DNA of 64,000 nt from NCBI GenBank assembly GCA_036702975.1, contig DATNPX010000043.1, forward strand, positions 124,001-188,000, given 5' to 3'. The position numbers and the translations under genes are program-made. The notes under the pieces were generated by a model. That model did no database searches. It saw only the letters and a list, made by a program, of their open reading frames with translations, and was not told the DNA's origin. This DNA comes from DATNPX01 sp036702975. Lineage in GTDB: Bacteria; Cyanobacteriota; Vampirovibrionia; Obscuribacterales; Obscuribacteraceae. Below are positions 1-9,399 of this stretch, in pieces (the first letter of the stretch is position 1; each line of letters starts with the position of its first letter).

Positions 1-2747
1 ATTAACCCGTAAGCCACGGCTACTCGTGCCGCTTTGCGAATATGGCGTTCAGCGATCAGATTCTTTACCTGCTCATTCGCTTGCAGTGCAAGTAGCTCGC
101 GACCTTCTTCGACCGTAGCCATTCTGGCGCCTTCAGGCTTGTCGGAAGTGAGTGACAGGCTGGTTTCGTAATCATTCTCGTTCGCTCTCCATTTTGAGAA
201 GAACCCTTGCAAGTCTTCGCTTACTGAGCGCGAAGTTCTCGGAACTTGTGCGAAGGGACCGATCTCACTGTGGTTTTTGAACAAGTCGTATGTATCTGTT
301 TCTCCACCGCCCAGCGGTAACTCGTAGAATGCGGGTGTTGCTGCGTATGGAGCCATGATGTAGATCTCTTGATTGAGCGAAGGTTGTGGTCCGTGTATCC
401 AGAGAACTGCACCGCGCTCGGTTTCGCCGGCCAGTTCGGAGGCTTTCACAACCGCCTTCAGGTTGTCGTGTCCGCCGATGAATGGCAGATTTTGCAATTT
501 TGTCAGACCAGTACTCATAGATACGGCGGATGGTGCTTTATCATCATCGGCTGCAAACACAATTCGAGCTGGCACGTTGTTCGGTAGATTGGCGAGGGCT
601 TCGGTTAGTTCCGGTTTGAACTCCTTTACCGTCGCTGAGCCATCCACCACGACGACCAAGTTCTTCGGCGCCGGAGCGGCAATCTTGGTCATCTTCTCGA
701 CGACATACTGCGGTTTGACAGCTTTTATAACCGGTTTTTTCTGGTTTGGCTTGCGGTTTGCACGACGTTCGAGCGCATTAGTTAGCTCTGCGAACTGCTT
801 CTGAATGCCGCGAGAACCATCGATGCTAACCGTAAGGACTTCGGTGTCGAGTCTATTTGGATGGGGGTAATTGGTACGAGCCTCCAATAGTGCTCGTCGA
901 CGGTCATCGATCTTCTTGAAGGCAATGGCACGCTTATCGAGCACGACTACCGGTTTGCTAAACTCATTGCGTGCGGCCGATATGATTACGTTCGCGTTTT
1001 CGATTTGCTCCTCGGTTAGAGTCCCGAAAATAGCTTTTGAACCGTCCGGATTGTTGCCGCTCGTAAGTGATTGTGATGTGCTGCTCAATGCTTGGCTCGA
1101 GCGTAAGCGAATTTGATGCTCACCACCAACTTCGAAGTTTTCAGCAATCAAGCGGGGAAGTGCCAGTGTCGAGGAGCGTGAACCCTCTGGTTTAAGTGGT
1201 GTCACCATTCTCAGCTTCACTTTCAGCTCCTCGCCATCTTTCACCGCAGTGCAGTGCAACAACATGCGCCCATGTCCAAGGTCTGTGACCACTGCTGGAC
1301 TATCTTGGCTTACGTTGCTGCTCGAGGTCAGATACTTTTCGGCTTTACCTGAAGCGGCAAAAGCAGCTGCCTTTGGCTCGCCTTTGTTCCAGAGCGTCAG
1401 TCCAGTTATGACAGCTCCTGGTGGCAATCCGACTTCAGCGCGCAGCTCTTTGGGTGATTGAGCCTGGTTTTTGAAGACGAACGTCCAGTCCAGAGTTGAG
1501 GATAGTGTGTCCGGGTGCAAGACTCCGGTCAATGATGAACGCGTGACCGACAATCCAGGCACTTTGTCACCCACCACATGCCGACTCAGGTAATCGTCGG
1601 GCATGGAAGCGAGGTCAGTACTGGCGATGTCTTTGAAGCTGTATGGTTTACCAGTTAGCGTGAAATACAATTGGTGCTGAGTACCAGACTTAATTGGCAA
1701 GAATAGACCGCAGAGTCCGGCTGCTCTGGAGTCTGAGCATTCCATGAGAATCTCCTTTTCCGGATTCAATTCACGCAGGATCTTCCACCCGTCTTCACGT
1801 TGGCTAGCTATGTTAGATAGTGCTTTTTCTTCTGCTATGCGAATGCACCATGGGCGTGCCTCCGCCGCAACGAATACCAGAATCGACATCAAGGCACCGG
1901 CTGCGGTGACAGTAGCCACTCGCAATCTGGACTTTGCAAAATCATGCAGTAGCCGGGTTCGATTCGCTACATAGACGGATATGGTTGCCGCTAACATGTA
2001 CAATAGTGCGATCCATATGAATCCGGTCGCGAACTCGGTGCCAACTTCGGATTGCATCTGTTGTCCTGCGAAGACGGCTGCGATGCAAACCAAAACGACG
2101 ACGAGTGAACTGCCTATGGCGCTACCAAGAGAGAGCCCGTGCCAAAGGGAAAAACGATAGTTGCCTTTACAAAGTGATGACCAAATCAAGTAGTTGGTTA
2201 GTGGAATTGCAAGGATTAGGGAAAGTTCGATCAATGTCTCGACCGGATGGTTTAGCAAGACTAGTGTTAGACGCTTAGGGATTGACGCTAAGCTGCATAA
2301 GGTAAGGAGTGTAGGGATGAAGATACCAGCAATGGTTACGACAAGACCGTTCCAGCCGCTCCATATTTGGACTTTCTTTGGTTCGGTAAGCTCGGGCTCG
2401 ATGGGGTCGTCCAGCCCTCTCGATCTCTTGTCACTTTTTTCTCCAACACCTTTTTTGTGGATGGAGAAGCCTGGCAATTTAAAGCCATCATTTTGAGGTT
2501 TGGAACTTGGCGAATCTGTTTTTGTTGGATTACTCTTTAGTTGTAGCCGCGCATTGAAATCGAGCCATGGCATGTTTATTTGTGCTTGAGCCAGGCCGTC
2601 GGAATTTGAATTTGAATTTGATTCTATTTGCGACTTGTCATTTTGTGCCCGTGTCTGATTGTTGTCGTAATTGCTTTTACGATGGCCATTGCGTCCATTA
2701 TTCTTTGTAGCGCCGTTAGGTTCTACATTAGCTTCTGCTATAGACAT
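1..2747 (-). CDS. VIT/VWA-domain integral membrane protein (partial, runs off left edge)
   Basis: This is an open minus-strand frame of 915 full codons with no stop before the window edge, so the C-terminus is missing. The ATG at 2747 has a GGAG Shine-Dalgarno (SD) at a good distance. Residues 1-125 are polar and Asn/Ser-rich. About five hydrophobic segments follow (near 130-156, 170-190, 205-228, 240-260 and 276-297). Residues about 405-520 resemble a VIT (vault/inter-alpha-trypsin) domain: a beta-rich stretch with LPPGAVITGL, then an A-x-x-x-Y-L helix and D-S-P-A-V. From about residue 696 a von Willebrand A-like fold begins with VVVVDGSATV, where the metal-site motif is DxSxT rather than DxSxS. 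VIT plus VWA on a membrane anchor is known in bacterial surface or sorting-associated proteins; the role here is unknown. The family call is fairly safe, the function is not. Confidence 0.75.
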   Translation of the reverse strand, partial: MSIAEANVEPNGATKNNGRNGHRKSNYDNNQTRAQNDKSQIESNSNSNSDGLAQAQINMPWLDFNARLQLKSNPTKTDSPSSKPQNDGFKLPGFSIHKKGVGEKSDKRSRGLDDPIEPELTEPKKVQIWSGWNGLVVTIAGIFIPTLLTLCSLASIPKRLTLVLLNHPVETLIELSLILAIPLTNYLIWSSLCKGNYRFSLWHGLSLGSAIGSSLVVVLVCIAAVFAGQQMQSEVGTEFATGFIWIALLYMLAATISVYVANRTRLLHDFAKSRLRVATVTAAGALMSILVFVAAEARPWCIRIAEEKALSNIASQREDGWKILRELNPEKEILMECSDSRAAGLCGLFLPIKSGTQHQLYFTLTGKPYSFKDIASTDLASMPDDYLSRHVVGDKVPGLSVTRSSLTGVLHPDTLSSTLDWTFVFKNQAQSPKELRAEVGLPPGAVITGLTLWNKGEPKAAAFAASGKAEKYLTSSSNVSQDSPAVVTDLGHGRMLLHCTAVKDGEELKVKLRMVTPLKPEGSRSSTLALPRLIAENFEVGGEHQIRLRSSQALSSTSQSLTSGNNPDGSKAIFGTLTEEQIENANVIISAARNEFSKPVVVLDKRAIAFKKIDDRRRALLEARTNYPHPNRLDTEVLTVSIDGSRGIQKQFAELTNALERRANRKPNQKKPVIKAVKPQYVVEKMTKIAAPAPKNLVVVVDGSATVKEFKPELTEALANLPNNVPARIVFAADDDKAPSAVSMSTGLTKLQNLPFIGGHDNLKAVVKASELAGETERGAVLWIHGPQPSLNQEIYIMAPYAATPAFYELPLGGGETDTYDLFKNHSEIGPFAQVPRTSRSVSEDLQGFFSKWRANENDYETSLSLTSDKPEGARMATVEEGRELLALQANEQVKNLIAERHIRKAARVAVAYGL

Positions 2748-3271
2748 GATCTTTCTCCAGGTGAAGCGGCAGCATTACCGCGTTTGCGCGGGCACAATCT
2801 TGCCGTTAGGTGACAACTGAAGATAGCGCAGTCGCGCATGAGCACCGGTCAAAAGATCTGACCGGAGACGCTGGCAGATAGTAAGCGGATTCTGAAACCT
2901 GCAAAGTGCAGGCAACTACCAAAATACAAAGAAGCCTTGCGATCGTCGCTGGGATTTTTACTGAACTCCGACAGACCAAGATACGGTATGAGCATCCGGG
3001 TTTGTAAAGGAGTGATGAAAAGACTGATTAAAGGAAAGAATGAAAGTCGCTGTTGTCGTCAGATCTGAATTGTATATTCTAAGTGGCGTCCTGAAACGTA
3101 GCAGGGCGCACGAATGCGTGCAGTCGTTGCTCCTGCAGCAGGTTTATGATGATTTGTTGATTTGGTTAAGCCATCCCCTATTCGGGCTATTTTAATCGAC
3201 TTTTTTTACCAGAAAGACTAGCGGCCGAGCGAATGATTTAGTAAGGTAGAGATGGGTTCAGGGGGGATCAA
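2748..3271. other. Intergenic region upstream of orphan pilin
   Basis: About 520 bases without a convincing gene. The one clear structure is a 7-bp perfect inverted repeat, CCGGTCA (2845-2851) with TGACCGG (2859-2865), with a 7-base loop and no T-run, so it is not a typical terminator. It lies in the leader or promoter side of the divergent VIT/VWA gene and could be an operator. I could not identify a confident promoter for the pilin. Confidence 0.4.
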
Positions 3272-3481
3272 ATGAGCGATTTTATACAACGGTTTATTGA
3301 AGACGAGCAGGGACAAGGTATCACCGAATATGGTGCCATCCTTGCATTCGTTGCAATCTTAGTAGCTCTTGTTTTTGCGATTACGTCAGGCGCCCTGCGT
3401 GCGGCTATTTCTTCGGCATTTTCTGCTGTAACTAAGCAGTTAAATCTGTTGTCTGCCGGCGCTGGAAATGCTACTTCGTAG
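3272..3481 (+). CDS. Flp/Fap-type major pilin, orphan copy
   Basis: A 69-residue Flp-family type IVb pilin. The short polar leader carries the processing region GQGITEYG: cleavage after Gly leaves a mature chain with the conserved Glu-Tyr pair. A single hydrophobic helix (AILAFVAILVALVFAI) and a short Ala/Ser/Gly tail follow. Mature Flp pilins are assembled by the Tad secretion machine after cleavage by an A24 prepilin peptidase. A GGGGGG purine run at 3261-3266 sits just before the ATG. It is almost identical in protein sequence to the pilin at 38078, which heads the Tad locus about 35 kb away, but differs at many synonymous positions. It stands alone and converges on the next gene with only six bases between stops. 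Confidence 0.9.
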   Translation: MSDFIQRFIEDEQGQGITEYGAILAFVAILVALVFAITSGALRAAISSAFSAVTKQLNLLSAGAGNATS

Positions 3482-3487
3482 CGGCGA

Positions 3488-5161
3488 TTAGGTCGCTTTC
3501 TTTTCTTCGTGATATTCTTCTTCGGTGTTGATAGACCAGAGGTTGTCTTTGGTCTTCACTCCGTTTACTATGTTTTCAACCGCCACCATAGCCGTTAGCA
3601 TCGAATGATCTTGATTGTTGTACTTGTGCATTCCGTTGCGACCGACTAGAAATAGATTTTCGAATTGATCGATCCAGTTGATCAATTCGTCGAATCGGCC
3701 GTAGGTGCCGAAATATCCGGGATATGTTTTTGGCATGTGAATGACCACAGAATCGAGCATGTCCTCGCGTCTGATGATGCCGATGCGTTCTAGTTCTTCG
3801 CCGGCAAACTCGACCATCTTTTTGTCGTCCCATCGCCACATGTCGTCTGTGTCGTCGCAGAAGTATTCAAGACCGAGCCAGGTCAGACTTGGATCAGCCA
3901 CCATGTACGGACTCCAGTTGTTGAAAATCTGCAGTCTTCCCAGCTTCACGTCCGGCTCCTGAATATAGATCCAATTGTCGGCGACAGCGGTACGACCCAG
4001 TTCTGGTGTACCCATGTCGGTGTGTTTGTCTTTTACGACCATTTTTTTGACAAGTAAACCGACAGTGATGAAGTCTCTATAGACAAGCCCCTCACTTACC
4101 TCTTTAACGTTTGCCGGAATCGTTGTTTTCATTGCCGAAATAAGCTCTTTGACCGGCATTGTGGAGAAGACGAAGTCTGCATTAAGAACTCTGTTCTCGT
4201 GGGTTTTGACATTCTGAATTTCAACAGCGGTGACTTTTTTACCTTCGAGACTAACACTGCTGGCGGTGCTATCCATAATAATCTCGCCGCCTTTTTCTCG
4301 AACGATCTCAGCGACCGTTTCCCACATTTGACCCGGCCCTAGTTTCGGATAGAGAAACCTCTCAATGAGTGTGGTTTCCGTATCTTTTTGACTGACGTCG
4401 TTGCTCGATGGCAGTGCCTTGCGGAAGAAGTGATAGAGCGCTTTCCACAAGGACAGACCTTTGATACGTTGGGCACCCCATGCGGCGCTAATTTCGTGGC
4501 ACGGAACACCCCATACCTTCTCCGTGTATGATTTGAAGAAGGTCAGGTAGAGTTCTTTTCCGAATCTGTTTGTGAGAAAGTCTTCGAGGCTCTTCTCTGG
4601 TTTTATGGGAAAGAATGATGACCAGACGTAACTGATCCCGACCTTCGCGGTGCGGAATAGTCCTAAATTTTTGATGACGTCTACGCTGAGACTGACAGGG
4701 TAAGCGAAGAACTTGCGCATGAAATAGATGCGAGATTTGCGATTGCGCACGAGCATGACGCGGTCTGTTTTGCTTGGATCGGGTCCGCTTTCGTTGCCTT
4801 TCACCGCCGTTGTAGCGCGGCGATATGTGACTAGCTGACTCCCTTCTGCCGTTTGTTGCATCGGCAGTATCTCAAGCCACCAGTCCATAACTCGGTCTGA
4901 TTTTGAGAAAAATCTGTGGCCACCAATATCGATGCGGTTACCTTTGTAGTTAACGGTGCGCGACAATCCGCCAAGATAATCGGATTGTTCGACGATGATT
5001 GGCTTAATGTCGGTTTTTTTTAGAAGCTCGTAAGCGGCCGTCAGCCCAGCTGGTCCTGCCCCGATTATGATCGCGGTTCTGCCCTTGGATTTTTCTGACT
5101 CCGTGGCTTGCAAAGCCAACCCCTTTGTTAAGCTCTTGAAGTTATAGTAAGTGTCCTTCAT
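3488..5161 (-). CDS. FAD/NAD(P)-binding oxidoreductase, amine oxidase / protoporphyrinogen-oxidase-like
   Basis: The dinucleotide-binding Rossmann motif IIIGAGPAGLTAAYELL lies near the N-terminus, followed by an acidic strand end (IIVEQSDYLGG) and the GGLSRTV/DIGGHRFFSK segment typical of the amine oxidase/UDP-galactopyranose mutase-like superfamily. The C-terminal part has the second FAD contact region (NLFLVGRNGMHKYNNQDHSM). Relatives often sit in glycan or lipid biosynthesis loci; the substrate here is unknown. The ATG at 5161 is chosen; a TTG at 5185 would add eight residues, and neither start has a clear Shine-Dalgarno. The start lies 160 bases from the divergent guaA start. The fold call is strong. 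Confidence 0.8.
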   Translation of the reverse strand: MKDTYYNFKSLTKGLALQATESEKSKGRTAIIIGAGPAGLTAAYELLKKTDIKPIIVEQSDYLGGLSRTVNYKGNRIDIGGHRFFSKSDRVMDWWLEILPMQQTAEGSQLVTYRRATTAVKGNESGPDPSKTDRVMLVRNRKSRIYFMRKFFAYPVSLSVDVIKNLGLFRTAKVGISYVWSSFFPIKPEKSLEDFLTNRFGKELYLTFFKSYTEKVWGVPCHEISAAWGAQRIKGLSLWKALYHFFRKALPSSNDVSQKDTETTLIERFLYPKLGPGQMWETVAEIVREKGGEIIMDSTASSVSLEGKKVTAVEIQNVKTHENRVLNADFVFSTMPVKELISAMKTTIPANVKEVSEGLVYRDFITVGLLVKKMVVKDKHTDMGTPELGRTAVADNWIYIQEPDVKLGRLQIFNNWSPYMVADPSLTWLGLEYFCDDTDDMWRWDDKKMVEFAGEELERIGIIRREDMLDSVVIHMPKTYPGYFGTYGRFDELINWIDQFENLFLVGRNGMHKYNNQDHSMLTAMVAVENIVNGVKTKDNLWSINTEEEYHEEKKAT

Positions 5162-5321
5162 ACGATAACATTCTTGGCGTTGCAAGTGCCGAGCTTTTCA
5201 GAGTTTGCGTCATTTTCGGAACGTTTCCTGCTTAGTCTTGACGCGTATAATTGAATGAAAAATTCGGTTCTGCCGTGCAGAGGCCGAACGTTACCAGCCA
5301 GGTGGCTAAAAGGAGGCTGAA

Positions 5322-6950
5322 TTGACTTCGACCAAGATTGAGATGCAGGTTACAGAAGCAGAGCAATCACAAGACCGGCTTCCTGACAATGCCCTTGCCG
5401 ATAGTATTGCGATTCTTGACTTCGGTTCTCAGTATTCGCAATTGATAGCCCGGCGGGTACGCGAGTTCAGCACCTATTCTGAGCTAATGAACTGCACTGT
5501 TAGTGCGGCGGAATTAAAAAGGTTGAATCCTAAGGGGATTATTCTTTCGGGCGGTCCCAGCAGTGTGTATGACGATCACGCTCCCAAGATGGACCCTGAG
5601 ATATGGAAGCTAGGCATTCCGGTCCTCGGTGTCTGTTATGGGATGCAACTCATGGCGCTCGATCTGGGTGGCAAAGTAGAAGCAGCGACCATTCGCGAGT
5701 ATGGCAAGGCGATTTTGACGATTGTGCATCACGAGTATCTCTTTGCCGGACTCGACCCGACGATGCAGAGCTGGATGAGCCACGGTGACAGCGTTTCGTC
5801 CTTGCCTGAAGGGTTTGAAGTAATTGGACGGACGATGGCCACTCCGGTGGCGGCTATTGCTGATCACGAACGTTGTTTCTATGGCGTGCAGTTTCACCCC
5901 GAAGTGGCGCATACCAAAGGCGGTACTCAAGTCCTGCGCAATTTCGTTGTCGATATCTGTGGCTGCACACAAAGTTGGACGATGGACAAATTCATCGACA
6001 AGGCAATCAAAGAGGTGCGCGAAAGAGCTGGTGGAAAGCGGGTTCTACTTGCTCTCTCTGGTGGAGTGGATAGTTCGACTTTGGCCTTTTTGCTGCACAA
6101 AGCTATTGGCGATAAGCTCACATGTATGTTTATAGATCAGGGGTTCATGCGCAAAAACGAGCCTGAATGGCTCGTTGATACGTTTGAGCGCGAGTTCAAG
6201 ATTCACGTGCATTTTATAAAGGCACGCGACCGGTTTGTTGCTAAAATCGCCGGCGTTACAGATCCGGAAGAAAAGCGCAAAGGAATCGGTGCTGAATTTA
6301 TTAGAGTTTTTGAGGAAGAATCGAAGAAGCTAGGACCCTTTGATTATCTCGCCCAAGGCACACTCTATCCGGATGTTATCGAGTCTGCCGGTACTAAAGT
6401 TGATCCGAAGACGGGCGAGCGCGTTGCAGTCAAAATTAAGTCGCACCACAACGTTGGCGGTTTACCTAAAGACTTGCAGTTCAAATTGATCGAGCCGTTC
6501 GCAAAACTATTTAAAGACGAAGTGCGAAAGGTAGCGCTGGAACTGGGCGTGCCCGACGGCATCCGCGAGCGGCATCCATTTCCTGGTCCGGGTTTGGCAA
6601 TTAGAGTGTTGGGTGAAGTGACAAAAGAGCGACTGAAAACCTTACGCGAAGCCGATTGGATCATTCGGGAAGAGATTAAGGCGCATGGGCTCTATCGCCA
6701 AGTGTGGCAGATTTTTGGTGTGCTGTTGCCCACTCTCTCTGTCGGTGTTATGGGCGACCAACGTACGTATCAAAACCAGATCGTTATCCGCGCCGTCACA
6801 AGCGAAGACGGTATGACTGCTGACTGGGCTCGCTTGCCATACGATCTGCTCGAAACTATCTCGTCGCGAATCGTAAACGAAGTTCCTGGCATCAACCGTG
6901 TCGTTTACGACATTACAACCAAGCCGCCTGCAACGATCGAATGGGAGTAA
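5322..6950 (+). CDS. guaA: GMP synthase (glutamine-hydrolysing)
   Basis: Converts XMP to GMP using glutamine and ATP, the last step of guanine nucleotide synthesis, in the cytoplasm. An N-terminal class I glutamine amidotransferase carries the nucleophile Cys105 in GVCYGMQ and His192/Glu194 in VQFHPEV. The ATP-pyrophosphatase P-loop is SGGVDSS at 246-252. The C-terminal dimerisation domain ends in the family-typical TKPPATIEWE. The 542-residue length is slightly longer than usual because of about 28 extra N-terminal residues. The TTG start at 5322 is supported by AGGAGG at 5311-5316; an internal ATG at 5343 has no comparable site. A TATAAT-like -10 is visible at 5246-5251. The gene is followed 39 bases later by a membrane protein gene. 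Confidence 0.97.
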   Translation: MTSTKIEMQVTEAEQSQDRLPDNALADSIAILDFGSQYSQLIARRVREFSTYSELMNCTVSAAELKRLNPKGIILSGGPSSVYDDHAPKMDPEIWKLGIPVLGVCYGMQLMALDLGGKVEAATIREYGKAILTIVHHEYLFAGLDPTMQSWMSHGDSVSSLPEGFEVIGRTMATPVAAIADHERCFYGVQFHPEVAHTKGGTQVLRNFVVDICGCTQSWTMDKFIDKAIKEVRERAGGKRVLLALSGGVDSSTLAFLLHKAIGDKLTCMFIDQGFMRKNEPEWLVDTFEREFKIHVHFIKARDRFVAKIAGVTDPEEKRKGIGAEFIRVFEEESKKLGPFDYLAQGTLYPDVIESAGTKVDPKTGERVAVKIKSHHNVGGLPKDLQFKLIEPFAKLFKDEVRKVALELGVPDGIRERHPFPGPGLAIRVLGEVTKERLKTLREADWIIREEIKAHGLYRQVWQIFGVLLPTLSVGVMGDQRTYQNQIVIRAVTSEDGMTADWARLPYDLLETISSRIVNEVPGINRVVYDITTKPPATIEWE

Positions 6951-6989
6951 CCGGGCGCCACTAAACGGCTCAGACGGCGAGGGATTGAC

Positions 6990-8648
6990 TTGGTCAACGA
7001 GTTTGCGGCGATTCTGGCCAAAATTGCAGTTGGTGTTTTTTTTCTGACGCTGCTTGTTAGTGGTGTTTTTATTGGTGGCACTGCTCTTCACGATCCGGAC
7101 ACGTGTTGGCTGCTTGCGCTTGGAAGATGGATTTTCGAAAACCACGGGTTGCCGTCGATCGAGCCGTTTTCGTACACCTTTGCGCAGTTAGGCCGCCCAC
7201 TTGTTCTCTATCAATGGTTGAGCGAGGCTATCTTTTATGGTTCCTATAGTCTGGCCGGTTTGATTGGCTTATTGCTTCTCGTAACGGTGTCGGTGGTGGT
7301 ATCGTTCATAGTCTTGCCGATGAAGCTATTTGCTCATACAAAGAGCAGTTGGACTGCAGCACTTGGCGCAATGTTTGTCGGTCTCGTAGCGGCTTCCTTC
7401 CATTTTCTCGCTCGTCCGGAGATCCTTTCGTATGTTTTGCTGTCCTCGTTTCTGTTTCTGTTGGCAAAGCATAGATTTTCGCTGATGCAAGAGCCGGAGG
7501 CCGCGTCACGAGTCGACTGGAAATTTATTGGTTGCGTCGGCGCCGTTATGCTGCTTTGGGTCAACTGTCACACTGGGTTTACCTCGCTGGTCGTTGTGTT
7601 ATGCGTCTATCTGTTCGCTGACTCGCTTGCTCGAGCTGTGCTCAGGCAGCATTCTCCACTCGATCTTTCATCTGTGGTATCGCTTTTGGTTGCGACCGTA
7701 GTTACATTGTGCAATCCATACGGATTTGGATTGTGGAGTTATATTCCGTCTTTGTTTTTTGCAAAATTTAACTACCTGATAGACGAGCTGCATGCCGTGG
7801 ACTTCAGGCGTCCGGAGTTTATTCCATTTCTTGTCTTCATGGCGATCTGCGTAGCAATTTTACGTCGGCGGTGGTGTCATGCATTGGCAGCCAAAGTGCC
7901 AATAGAAAAAATTCAGTTGATTGATAGCATCGCCGTGATGACCGTGTGTGCAGTCGAGGCATGGACACATCTGCGCTTGATTCCCTTTGTCGTATTGATT
8001 TGTCTAGGCGAATTGAGTCTCTTGCTCGCATCTGGCTCCGCCGATTCAGATTCTGGAAATAAATTGCTCGCGCTGTTTGACCAAAAGTTAGCGGAAGGTT
8101 TGGCACCACCTGTAAAACTTGGAACAACTGGTTGTGCTCTGTTTGCATTTGCGATTGGCGTCTGCGGTACGTTATTGACGGTATTCAGCATACAGGCTCC
8201 CCGTTTACCGCAATCAGGTGTGGCGTTTGTCGCTCCCTTCAATGCGGTTGAGACAATCGGCGGCAAATCGATTGAAGGAAACATTTTGAACGATGCTCAG
8301 TTTGGGGATCTTCTCATCTGGTATCATCCTGGTGCACCACTTGTGTTCATTGATACTCGTTATGACATGTACGGAGAGGCTTTGGTCAACGACTATTTGA
8401 CGTTGGTGCAGGCAAAGCCCGGTTGGCAGGAGTTGATGAAAAAATACGACATTAAGACCGTGTTTTTGCGTCCGCATAACGCGCTCGTGGAGAAGTTGAA
8501 GCAAGAACCAGATTGGCATGTGGACTTCTCCGATGATAAGGCTGTTGTGATTTCACAACCGGTACCGAAAAAGCCCGAGTCTTCTGGCACTAAGACTAGT
8601 TTCAATAACGAAGTGACAAATCGATCTGCTTATTTTAGCTTGCAGTAG
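6990..8648 (+). CDS. Polytopic membrane protein, GT-C glycosyltransferase-like
   Basis: A 552-residue protein with an N-terminal membrane helix, a first extracytoplasmic loop with DPDTCWLLALGRWIFENHG, about ten further hydrophobic segments and a soluble C-terminal domain of about 130 residues. The acidic D-x-D in the first loop followed by aromatic and basic residues is the usual mark of GT-C (lipid-linked sugar donor) glycosyltransferases, but no close family could be named from sequence alone. It is clearly paralogous to the protein at 48721: both share the first-loop pattern, EPFSYTF versus EPYSFLT, and a C-terminal block GNILNDAQFGDLLIW versus GNMVVDFDWGAFVFW. The TTG start at 6990 follows GGCGAGGG. 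The membrane topology is safe; the enzymatic role is an inference. Confidence 0.6.
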   Translation: MVNEFAAILAKIAVGVFFLTLLVSGVFIGGTALHDPDTCWLLALGRWIFENHGLPSIEPFSYTFAQLGRPLVLYQWLSEAIFYGSYSLAGLIGLLLLVTVSVVVSFIVLPMKLFAHTKSSWTAALGAMFVGLVAASFHFLARPEILSYVLLSSFLFLLAKHRFSLMQEPEAASRVDWKFIGCVGAVMLLWVNCHTGFTSLVVVLCVYLFADSLARAVLRQHSPLDLSSVVSLLVATVVTLCNPYGFGLWSYIPSLFFAKFNYLIDELHAVDFRRPEFIPFLVFMAICVAILRRRWCHALAAKVPIEKIQLIDSIAVMTVCAVEAWTHLRLIPFVVLICLGELSLLLASGSADSDSGNKLLALFDQKLAEGLAPPVKLGTTGCALFAFAIGVCGTLLTVFSIQAPRLPQSGVAFVAPFNAVETIGGKSIEGNILNDAQFGDLLIWYHPGAPLVFIDTRYDMYGEALVNDYLTLVQAKPGWQELMKKYDIKTVFLRPHNALVEKLKQEPDWHVDFSDDKAVVISQPVPKKPESSGTKTSFNNEVTNRSAYFSLQ

Positions 8649-8739
8649 ATACTCTATTACTAATTCATTAAATAAGCGCGTGCGAATTTCCCTCAGATCC
8701 AAGATGTAGGAGTAGTCCTTCGGCAGTGAGGTAGAGGCG

Positions 8740-9222
8740 ATGTTACACAGCAGCTTAGCCAAATTAGGACCATCCGCGAGTATCATCTGTGGGATTGTGA
8801 CTTTTGGCTCGATCGCCGCAATTCAACTATTCCAAGCTCAGCTCTCTACCGAAGCCGAGCAGACTACATCATGGGCTAGTTGCTTTGGAACCATTACTGA
8901 AACTTACCAGGAGCATAAGGGTCTGAGCTTCACATCGGAGTTGCCTACTTATGCTTGCTACGACTACGTAGTGAACGGCAAGCGCTTTACCTCGAGCCAA
9001 ATTTATCATGACCAGCTCGCAGCTTCTACATATTTGCCAAAGGGTGAGAGATACACCAAAGGTGAGACAGTCAAAGTTTACTACGACCAGAAAAATCCAA
9101 AAGAATCAGTGCTCCGTACAGGGAAAGAACAAAAATCGGACAATGCTGCCGGTTTCTTTGCTCTTTATTTTTTCGGAGCGGCGCTGTTCTTTGGTGGTTT
9201 GAAGCGGTTAATCTTTCGATAG
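8740..9222 (+). CDS. DUF3592-like membrane protein
   Basis: A 160-residue protein with an N-terminal membrane segment (SIICGIVTFGSIAAIQLF), a beta-rich extracytoplasmic domain and a C-terminal membrane segment (GFFALYFFGAALFFGGL). The middle holds the DUF3592 pattern: a Y-x-Y-x-V-NGKRF strand and a late KGETVKVYYDQKNPKESVL motif. The biochemical role of the family is unknown. The start at 8740 follows GAGG in GTAGAGGCG. It lies alone between the GT-C-like gene and the 1193-residue gene on the same strand, with about 90 and 180 bases of spacing. Confidence 0.75.
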   Translation: MLHSSLAKLGPSASIICGIVTFGSIAAIQLFQAQLSTEAEQTTSWASCFGTITETYQEHKGLSFTSELPTYACYDYVVNGKRFTSSQIYHDQLAASTYLPKGERYTKGETVKVYYDQKNPKESVLRTGKEQKSDNAAGFFALYFFGAALFFGGLKRLIFR

Positions 9223-9399
9223 TCGAGTATGCGCACTATTGACTTGGTTAGCAAAGGTTTTGCCACAATTTCAATGACCGAAAAGCCATACTGGACACGT
9301 ATTTACACGAGAGACACTATCCCTGCGCGGAACTAAACTTTTCCTCGTAAATTCGGCGGGAAATGAAGCCCAGAGAGTCGTATAACCGGTCCCAGAAAG

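Noticed and set aside
2845..2865. CCGGTCA/TGACCGG hairpin as terminator
   Set aside because: No T-run on either strand; kept only as a possible operator in the intergenic entry.
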